From Symbiodinium natans (Eukaryota; Sar; Dinophyceae; Suessiales; Symbiodiniaceae), in the NCBI GenBank assembly GCA_905221605.1, contig CAJNDS010002357.1, forward strand, positions 532,831 through 596,830: a DNA stretch of 64,000 nucleotides, written 5' to 3'. A program made the translations under genes and the position numbers. The notes under the pieces are model-generated. The model was not told the DNA's origin and did not search any database. It was given only the letters and a program-made list of their open reading frames with translations. Positions 1 to 9,800 of this stretch are shown in pieces (position 1 is the first letter of the stretch; every line of letters starts with the position of its first letter).

Positions 1-582
1 TTATGCCCCTTAGATCTTGCGTGAGACAAAAAACGGGGCAGGCGGCTGCTGAGGGAATGATGGATCCGATCCTTGGCTGCATGGACCCTCACATCTGAAA
101 CCTAAGCCCTGGATCCCCTCAAACCGAAAATCTTTAACCTTTCTAGGCCCGGAACCCTACAAATGCGGCTCTCACATCCCTGGCCTGCACCTCCAATGAA
201 AGCTGGAGTTTGGCAGAGCTACTAGATACGCCCTTTCCGTTCGTGAGGAAGCCTCGCCGAAAGCCTAAGCCACAGGCCACAGGGGATTTTACGAAAATAG
301 GGGACCGCTAATAAAGCTTCGCAAATAGTAGGATCCCCTTGATAAGGTACCCTTAATTTCGGGAACTCCCACAGACCTTCTGAATCCCTGGATTCGTGCA
401 AAGGCTCGTGGGCCGTGAGGCGGAGATCGAACGAACGGTGCAGGCCAATTTCCGACCCAAGCAGAGTCAGGGCTTTAGGGTTGCGGCGCTTGACATGGAG
501 AGTGCTAAACCCCAAATCCCCTAAGCCCCTGAACCCCCATCCCCCCCGAAACTCAGCATCCCTTGCAAGCCGTTCTGGGCAG
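1..582. other. Intron sequence upstream of the first visible ClpC exon
   Basis: No exon was recognised here. The ClpC N-terminal domain and the start of its first AAA domain must be encoded before the window. The stretch holds one copy of dispersed repeat family B (294-372). It ends in the acceptor AG at 581-582, directly before the ClpC exon at 583. Confidence 0.5.
294..372. repeat. Dispersed repeat family B, copy 1
   Basis: Contains AATAGGGGACCGCTAATA, AATAGTAGGATCCCCTTGAT and AAGGTACCCTTAATTTCGGG. It is shared with 10129-10229, 15395-15480 and 33431-33513 in the same order and orientation. Confidence 0.65.
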
Positions 583-1185
583 ATCCTGGCGCGGCGCCAG
601 AAGAACAACCCCGTCCTCATCGGCGAGCCTGGTGTGGGTAAGACGGCGGGCATCCCCGGTATTGAGCAACAAAGTAAGCCTGAGAATGCGGTGTGTTTGT
701 TACTGTTTGTTGTTTTCTGCTCTTTTTGGGGGGAACCCAACCGGACCCGCCCAAGTGCTTCTTGCTTTACAAGTTCCATGGTGGGGCCCGACCAGGCCCT
801 ACCATGATCGCTGGCGCATGAAGCAAGATGTCAGGCATGCAGCCTTGCACAGCTGTATAGATATACATACATATCACATACATACATACATGCATACATA
901 CATGCACATATATATTTATGTGTATATATATATATCTATCTATTTCAAGCAATGGATATGTTTGTAAACACAGGCTCTGTTTACAAACACAAGCCATATT
1001 TAAAAAACATGCACCGAAACCCAAAGCAGAGACAAAACACTACACTTCAACACACCCTGAGCGCAAGCCCCGAAAACGAGAATACTGTGAGCACATAGTT
1101 CCCGTACTCGCAAGTGCTCGAAAAGCTATAAACAGTGGTGTCTAAAACGCAGGCCCCACAGCCTCCTCTTCTGTATAGTTACACA

Positions 1186-1228
<43 letters not shown>

Positions 1229-1258
1229 ATATGTATATATGTATATATGTATATATAT

Positions 1259-1290
<32 letters not shown>

Positions 1291-3664
1291 GGGTACATAA
1301 CAACGATATGAGCATGCCATGTTCTGTTCTGTCCTGTCAACGCCTGCAAGTTTCGCAAAGTGTTCACATTGGACTCCAACAGTTTTATTCTTAGTTGAAA
1401 CCGTTGTTAGCATTTCGGAAAACCAGGGACCGGTTTTGATGGGGACGTTTGATCTTAAGACATGGCAGGAGCTAAAGAAAGCACTCATTTGACGGAACGT
1501 GATATTCCGACCCTGAGTCTAACCCGAAGCTCCTGCCCAATGTCCATACATGTCCGTACCTTGAGTGAAGCAAATTCTACGCAATCTCCACGTCCACCTT
1601 CAACCCCAACTTCCAAAGCCTGGAAGCCCCCCCTCCCCCCCTCAGTAAGGCTCTTGGCATGCTTTGAAGCCATTAAAACTCCCAGGAAGCTGAAGCCGCG
1701 GAGTTTTCAGCTCTGAGGCCATTGCGGAGGGCTTGGCGTACAAGATCGCGACCTCCGACGTGCCCGAGATGTTGGTCGGGCCTGGTGCTCAGAGATCGGC
1801 TGAGGGCTTTCGGGGTGCTAAGGTTTTTGAGATCTTTCTGTCTGAAGGGTTCTGAGAGTTGGGAGGCTTTCCCTGTTGAATTTGAAAGCTTGTGGTTGGG
1901 GATCGCACTGCCGTCTCTCATGGATCTTTCGCGCAAGGCGTCAGACTTGGGGAGATCCATGCTTTGGGTCCTAAGGGCGTGAGGTCTACTCGTGAGACTC
2001 AGGAAGAAGATTGTCCAGCTCGACCTGGCAATGCTTCTTGCGGGCACCAAATACAGGGGCGAGTTCGAGGACCTCCGCAAGTTGGGACAGGGCTCAACAA
2101 CTGGGAATTGATCAGGTGCATTTCAGGCTGTGGGCTTCGCCTGTAAGCGTCAGGTTTCAGCTTCATGGGATCGGGGGCGAGCAGGGGGCTCTTAGCCGTC
2201 GTGCGCGTCGTGCAAGGAGCGCCTGAAGAACGTCATCAAGGAGGCTCCGGGCAGCGCTTGAGCCGAATCTTTTGGGAGCGTTCTCGAGGGACGGATGGAA
2301 AGTGTAGGGCTGCAGTCCAGGGTTTAGGACGGAAGCTTACCTAAGCAGGACAAGGTACGTCGCCCCTTTTACTGCGTTCAAGTCGTCAGGCGCTGTGACC
2401 CTGTACCCTAAACTCAAAACCCTAGACCCTAAACCCCAAACCCCAAACCCTAAACCCCAAACCCCAAACCCTAAACCTCAACCCTAAATCCCAAATCCTA
2501 AATCCTAAACCCAGCCCCCTGGCCCCAAGACACACTGCCTGGAGGTCCTGGATTCCGAGAAGAACATCATTCTCATGATCCTTGGGTGCTCTTGAGATTG
2601 GTTTTCAAGTTTTAGCAACAGGATTTCCGGTGTACCCGCGAACCACTAGGTACGCCCATGGGACATTTCACATTTTCCCGATTGGGTTGAAGAGGATCAT
2701 ACTCAGGAACATGTTTCAGAGAGTTTTTTAATGGCCATCCGAGGGCAGCATGGCCGCACCACGGAATCTCGAACAGCAGCCCAGGATCGACGAAATCCAC
2801 ACCCTGGTCGGTGCGGGTGGCACGGGCGATGGAGGAGCGGGCGAGGGCGAGCACAGGACTTGCGGTGGAGCTTTCTTTAGCTGTTTGTGGTTGCAGGCTC
2901 GGGCGATGTTTTTCAGGAGTGCAGCAGTCAGATGACTCCTGTGTACTTCTACTTGGTCGACCAGGGTTCAGAGCGTAGAGAGTCTGCATGATTGTTGTGA
3001 CGGTCCCTCCAAGTCCCTGTTTGACTTTCTGTGCATACCAGTTTCAATGACCGAGAGTGCCAACGTAACATGGGCGGAATAGGATGGGTCAGAGTCATAT
3101 CCTTCATATACGTTCGAGGTCCGACCCAACATCTTCCATGGAGCTGTCAAGGGCTTACGACTTCTCCACTTTCTGATGCTTTGCAGGTGGCGGCGGCGCC
3201 ATTGATGCGGCGAACATCATGAAACCTGCGCTGTCTCGTGGTGAGCTCCAGGTGCGGTGGGGTAAGAGTAGTATCCTCTTTTGGGGCTGCAAGGCCTAGA
3301 GGCCTGGGGATGTAGTTGCTCCACGTCGGGGCAGAGTCTCAGGAGTTGGGATGCGCGGTTTGAGGGTGATGGCTGGATGTGATGTAGTGTGTTGTGCGGG
3401 ACACGACTGGGTTCGGATCGAGCTCGTAGCAGCGTTGCCGAAGCCCCGGAGCTCTCTGAGCTTGTGGACAGTCCAGCCATCCTGCCTGGAGCCCTTTTCT
3501 TGTCTGAGCTTTTTTGCCAAATAGCCCTGTGAATTGGAGGGTTCCAAGGGCTCAACGCGAGTTCGACCCTAAGGGGGCACGAGGCCCCCGCAAGAATCCT
3601 GTGCCTGCAGGTGATTGGAGCAACCACAAACGAAGAATATCGGAAGTACGTGGAGAAAGACAAG
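583..3664 (+). CDS. clpC: ClpC exons 1-8: first half of AAA domain 1
   Basis: Exons at 583-645, 1718-1779, 1997-2069, 2217-2243, 2545-2576, 2785-2831, 3187-3251 and 3611-3664. Exon 1 carries [19 protein letters not shown], exon 2 [18 protein letters not shown], exon 3 [10 protein letters not shown], exon 4 ERLKNVIKE, exon 5 DSEKNIILM, exon 6 [16 protein letters not shown], exon 7 [18 protein letters not shown] and exon 8 [18 protein letters not shown]. Donors are GC, GC, GA, GC, GA, GA, GT and GC. The exon 2/3 join (giving VGLRKK) is the least certain: the obvious GT at 1775 shifts the frame, whereas GC at 1780 with AG at 1995-1996 keeps it. Confidence 0.88.
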
Positions 3665-3781
3665 GCTCCCAAGTGCCCAGTGCGGGGACTTCGGTTTTGC
3701 GTGCTTTTCTTCTTCGGGTCTTAGAGGCGTCGAGGCTCAGGGGTTAGGGCCGGTCAGGGGGTTCACCGGTCAGGCGCTTGG

Positions 3782-3816
<35 letters not shown>

Positions 3817-6800
3817 GCTACCCCCCCCCCCAGCGACCTACCCTTTTTAGGCCTTTTTAGGCCTTTTTAACAAAAAATAACAAAGAAGGCCCAAAAGTCG
3901 CGTAGTTAATCACCGGGTAATGAAGGACAGTTTCTGGGACACCCACCTCACAGACCCCGATAAGCCAGCATTGGAAGAATCTACATTTTGAATCTGAAGC
4001 GGACAATGCTGTTTTTAGATGTTTAGATCAGAGTTTTCCTATGCAAATTGTGCGTTTCAAGGGCAATTAATGTTTTGTTGAGCAACTAATTTATTTATAC
4101 AATTGTGTTTGTACGAGGCAAAGTATTAATCAAATAGTGAAACATTTTTCTTGGTTCTATGCGAATTTAGCTACTAGAATAATTATTAAGCAAAGAGCCC
4201 AATTTGACTCAAGTGAATACTATGTAAAGGACCATACTCAACCAAGATACGAAATAAACACCATTCTCAACCAAAATATGGCAAAGTGTGCGTTTAAAGT
4301 GCAAATACTCTATTTATACAATTGTGTTTGTACTAGGCAAAGTATGCTCTCTCAAAAGTCCACTGAAATACCTTCTGTTTACATATTCATGAATCGTTTG
4401 TATTTTTGAAATAATCATTTTTATGCGAATTTAGCTACTCGAGTAATTATTAAGCAAATATGCCAATTTGACTCAAGTGAATACCATTTAAAGGACCATA
4501 CTCAACCAAAATACGAAAGAAGCACCATATTCAACCAAAATATGGCAAAGTGTGGTTTAAAGGGCAAATAGTGCTTTGTTGAGCAACTAATGCATTGAAA
4601 CAGTTGTGTTTATACCAGGCAAAGTATTATTGAAGTACTATCTGCAAAGTCAAATGAAACACCTTATGTTTACATATTCATGAAACAATTTTTTTGAAGT
4701 ATTCATTCTATGCGAATTTAATTACTAGAGGAATTCTTAAGCAAATAGCCCAATTTGACTCAAGTGAATACTATTTAAAGGAACATACTCAACCAAATAC
4801 GAAATAAACACTTGCGGAAATGGAAACGGTTCTACCTACATAACAATGAGACAAAGATTGCTGAAGTATTCACTAAAGACCACTTATATACTATGTCTGA
4901 AAAGCACAATTTGCATGAGCAAGCTCAAAAATGCACAATAATGGAAATAGAAGCGGTTCTACTTACATAACGATGAAACAAAGATGTCTGAAGTATTCAA
5001 TAAAGACCACATATATACTATGCTTGAAAAACGCAACTTGCACAATCAGGCTTAAAAAATGCACAAGAATCCTAGAAAAGTACTTAGTGAAGGCCATACA
5101 CAAGCAAGTTCACAAATACATAAAAACATCCAAAAGCGCAAGCTTTTCAGGAGAATCTCTGGTAAAGTTTGGATTATAGGGTTTTGGGGTATTCCTGGAC
5201 GAGTAGGAGTCACTTTTTAAGCAAACAATTCTAAGCAATAAATGCTTTTTCTCAAGACAAGTATTGCAAATGCTGCTTCTAGATAATTAATCGCATTTAC
5301 CAGGCAAATATTATCCATGCGAATTGAGCTACCAGAGCACCAAGTAATGGCTGAATAAGGTCTACTACACTTGAGTACAACCAAAAGATGCACTAAACAC
5401 TAGCGGCTCTACTTACATATTGACGAAACAAATAGTTCTGAAGCACTAGAAAGACCACTTGTATACTATTTCTGAAAAGCACAATTAGCATAAGCGCACT
5501 TAAAAATGCGTAGGTGTTGCCTCGTGACCGTGACCGGGAAGGCGAACCAAAAAGCCAAAATACCAAAACCAAAAAACCAAAAAAACCAAAACCAAAAAAA
5601 CCAAAAAAACCAAAACCAAAAAAACCAAAAACACCAAAAAAACCAATTTTCCGGGACTCTTGGAGAAGCCTCATAGGGATTTCCTGAGAGTCCCGGAAAA
5701 TTGGTTTTTTTGGTATTTTTGGTTTTTTGTTTGTTTTGTTTTTTTTGTTTTTTTTGGTTTTGGTTTTTTGGTTTTTTTGGTTTTGGTATTTTTGGTTTTT
5801 CTACTGTCCCGTGTATGCGATTTTTTGTTGTATTTTAGTCTACGCCCTAGGAAATACGCTATATTGCACACCGAGTTTGCTTGCAGTGCAGCTGGGTGAC
5901 TTGAGACAAGGCGAAAAAGGGTAGGTCACTGGGGGGGGGGGGTACCATATATATATATATATGTGAGCTCAGAGCTGTGCCAAGAAGGTTGCTTCGAAGC
6001 TGCGGTGCAAGCGGGAAGCGTGAACCTAGCAAACAGCCGCAAACTTCCAAGTGTGACAAGAGGAAGACGATCAGGCTGCGCCATCTTCGCCTGAACCCCA
6101 TGAGATGTTGCAAACTTGAAGCCTGAGGCAGTCTGCCAGCCCCTCGTCCCTTGAGCCTCCTTAAACCCCGAAACCCCGAAACCCCGAAAAGCCTGGAGCC
6201 CCACCCCAAGCTTCTGGTGCCAAAGCTGCTTTGAGCCCGAAGGCTCTTGAGCGCCGCTTCCAGCCCGTGAAGGCTTTGCGGAAGCATCTTAAGAAGAGCT
6301 TAGTTGGTATTTGGCATGCGAGCTCGGATTTGGGGGGCTTCGGGGCTTGCTGGCGTTTCGGATGTAGGATGCAGGTCTGAGGGTCTAAGGTTTAGGTATG
6401 AAAAAGATTTGCTAGGCTTATGTTGATGTGTGAGCTGGAGACTTTTTAAACACGACGCACGGACGTAGGATGGGGGTTGCCTAAACCTCACCCACCATCT
6501 TACGACCGCAAATTAAGCCCGAAAATGTAGGTGGTCCTTGGTTTGGGGTGGTGCAAGGAAGGCTTTGAGGGCTGCTGGAGATTAGCATGGGTGGGAATTG
6601 TTGGCCCTGAGGCTCATGTAGCCTCAAGGCTTTGGATGGTCAGGGCGTCGCAGTTGGGGTTTCGGGTTCAGGTTGCCTACGCCACCTGCAGCATGTTCAG
6701 CACCGACTCGTCCCCAGCTCCCTCGCGCGCCAGTCCTCTGAAGTTCAGAGCCATGTCAGCTGTCAGCCAGACTTGTTCCCGATGCAACGGTCAGGGCCAC

Positions 6801-9800
6801 CGAGCGGCCCAGTGCACGAAGATGCCGTGCCTTGGGCTCTTCACGGAACGTTTATATGTCTTGGTATACGCTTGTAAGCCTTGCAAGCTTTGTGCAGGGC
6901 ATTCGTTGCGTGACTTGATCGAGTACTGTCTAATCTTGATCTCGTAGCGTACTCCAGCTGTGAGCTTCTGAGAATCCCAGGTTCTACCGCACCTGTGAGT
7001 ATTGCAAGGCGGTCGGGCATGCAGCAAAGGCCTGCCCCATTTTGCAGCGCAAGGCTGCGGAGAAGGCTGAAAAGGAGAAGGCAGCACGGATGCAGTCCAG
7101 TGACGCGTGGAGCGAGTCCGGAAGCACCACGGCTTCATCCTGGGATTCTTGGACATCCGACAAGGGGTGGTGGAAGCCCCGTAGCTCCAAGAAGACCAAA
7201 GGCAAGTGGGCGTGGTCGGAATGGCAGCCGCAGCACTGGGTACTGAGCGAGGGCGAGGAGCGGGAGGCTCCTGGGGCGACAGGGGCTTCAGCGACTTTCT
7301 GGGACAAGGTTGCAGTAGGCTCCGGTCAAGCAGGTGAAGTACTGTCATCGCGCCAGACTAGATTTACTAGCACCCGATTCTAAGCCCGACTGGTTCAAAG
7401 GCAACGCCGGACACGCCTGCCGAGCTGAAGTGATTTCCCCCCCCCCCCCACACCCACAAGTTCACATCGAGCATGTGGGCTCTAGACTCTAGAGATCAGA
7501 GACATCAGAACAGTGCACGGTTGCTCTACTTTTCCTAAGAGCGCCGATGCTGCTCCCATGAACCTCTGCAACAGCGCGTAAATGCATGAAAGGATCTGAC
7601 TTCGTCCCCGCTCGCCACAGGCCCGAAAGCTGGAGAAGAAGCTTCGGGAGATCGCCGCCCTTGAGCAGCTGGTGGATCAGGGCAGGATGCTGGATGTGCT
7701 CCAGCTCGAGAAGGCGACACGAGGGGTTTGGGGAAGTTTTGCTGGAGACCCTAGGAGAGTCTGGCATCTAATGGAATGTACTTCCAAAAGTGTCGGCACA
7801 ACGAAAGCTCGTAGGTTTTTGGCCATGCAGCAGGTGGATCGCAAGAGCGAGATCGAGAGCCACGAGGTCCTGCGCAAAGTGCGCTTAGGATACAGCCGTG
7901 TCGCTCTATCGGCAGTTGCCGAGTAGTCGCTCCCCTTGCGCACGTTGGTGGGTGCATTGGGGGGCAGTGTACAGTGTACAGCCCGCTGCCGCAAATTTTG
8001 TGCAATGCAGTTGCTGACTACGCCAACTAGATATTGTTTTGCTTTACATCGATGCCACTCGAGCCGCCTCATGAGATGGCGATAGCAAAATGAGTTGGGC
8101 GAGTGCGGGTGGGGGCTCAGCTCGCCGTTGGAGCTTCTGGTATTCAAGTCTGATGAGCAACGGCTCCTACGAGAGCTCAATCAACCTGTGACATCCCAGA
8201 GCTACCTTTGAGAATCTTCTTTTGCGGTTTACTAGGCTTGATCCTTGTTGATGACGCGCGGTTTGCATTCTTAAGGCTTAGTTCTACTTTTGAGGGCTGC
8301 TGGAGACTAGCATGGGTGGGAATTGTTGTAAGGCTCATGTAGCCTCAAGGCTTTGGATGGTCAGGGCGTCGCAGTTGGCGCAGCCGGGTTTCGGGTTCAG
8401 GTTGCCTACGCCACCTGCAGCATGTTCAGCGCCGACTCGTCCCCAGCTCCCTCGCGCGTCCTCTGAAGTTCAGAGCCATGTCAGCTGTCAGCCAGACTTG
8501 TTCCCGATGCAACGGTCAGGGCCACCGAGCGGCCCAGTGCACGAAGATGCCGTGCCTTGGGCTCTTCACAGAACGTTTATATGTCTTGGTATACGCTTGT
8601 AAGCCTTGTAAGCTTTGTGCAGGGCATTCGTTGCGTGACTTGAACGAGTACTGTATAATCTTGATCTCGTAGCGTACTCCAGCTGTGAGCTTTTGAGAAT
8701 CCCAGGTTCTACCGCACCTGTGAGTATTGCAAGGTGGTCGGGCATGCAGCAAAGGCCTGCCCCATTTTGCTGCGCAAGGCTGCGGAGAAGGCTGAAAAGG
8801 AGAAGGCAGCACGGATGCAGTCCAGTGACGCGTGGAGCGAGTCCGGAAGCACCACGGCTTCATCCTGGGATTCTTGGACATCCGACAAGGGGTGGTGGAA
8901 GCCCCGTAGCTCCAAGAAGACCAAAGGCAAGTGGGCGTGGTCGGAATGGCAGCCGCAGCACTGGGTACTGAGCGAGGGCGAGGGCTCCTGGGGCGACAGG
9001 GGCTTCAGCGACTTTCTGGGACAAGGTTGCAGTAGGCTCCGGTCAAGGAGGTGAAGTACTGTCATCGCGCCAGACTAGATTTACTAGCACCCGATTCTAA
9101 GCCCGACTGGTTCAAAGGCAACGCCGGACACGCCTGCCGAGCTGAAGTGATTTCCCCCCCCCCCCCACACCCACAAGTTCACATCGAGCATGTGGGCTCT
9201 AGACTCTAGAGATCAGAGACATCAGAACAGTGCACGGTTGCTCTACTTTTCCTAAGAGCGCCGATGCTGCTCCCATGAACCTCTGCAACAGCGCGTAAAT
9301 GCATGAAAGGATCTGACTTCGTCCCCGCTCGCCACAGGCCCGAAAGCTGGAGAAGAAGCTTCGGGAGATCGCCGCCCTTGAGCAGCTGGTGGATCAGGGC
9401 AGGATGCTGGATGTGCTCCAGCTCGAGAAGGCGACACGAGGGGTTTGGGGAAGTTTTGCTGGAGACCCTAGGAGAGTCTGGCATCTAATGGCATGTACTT
9501 CCAAAAGTGTCGGCGCAACGAAAGCTCGTAGGTTTTTGGCCATGCAGCAGGTGGATCGCAAGAGCGAGATCGAGAGCCACGAGGTCCTGCGCAAGGTGCG
9601 CTTAGGATACAGCCGTGTCGCTCTATCGGCAGTTGCCGAGTAGTCGCTCCCCTTGCGCACGTTGGTGGGTGCATTGGGGGGCAGTGTACAGTGTACAGCC
9701 CGCTGCCGCAAATTTTGTGCAATGCAGTTGCTGACTACGCCAACTAGATATTGTTTTGCTTTACATCGATGCCACTCGAGCCGCCTCATGAGATGGCGAT

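Larger units (their letters stand above)
3799..5962. mobile_element. AT-rich ~2.2 kb element with terminal inverted repeats, in ClpC intron 8
   Basis: The ends are inverted copies of one another. On the left an AT run is followed by GCTACCCCCCCCCCC, AGCGACCTACCCTTTTT. On the right AAAAAGGGTAGGTCACT is followed by a G run, TACC and an AT run. The interior is visibly far more AT-rich than the flanks and has no convincing coding region; the longest open frames are 80-90 codons without family signals. It carries two internal repeat families and a large foldback. The boundaries lie inside (TA)n tracts, so the target duplication cannot be seen; TA is possible. This fits a non-autonomous cut-and-paste DNA transposon. 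ClpC exons on either side are undisturbed. Confidence 0.75.

Noticed and set aside
222-779. 185-codon open frame on the minus strand
   Set aside because: It overlaps the conserved ClpC exon at 583-645 on the other strand, spans repeat family B and has no family signal.
583-3664. ClpB as the identity of the AAA+ gene
   Set aside because: There is no ClpB-type long coiled middle domain. The UVR-like linker, DEAGARV and the GARPLRRAI ending favour ClpC.
4137-5179. Open frames of 80-90 codons in the AT-rich element as a transposase
   Set aside because: They are AT-driven, lie inside internal repeats and show no recognisable catalytic motif.
5393-5899. Phe/Gly- and Lys/Thr-rich open frames over the foldback
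   Set aside because: They are direct translations of AAAACC/GGTTTT repeats.
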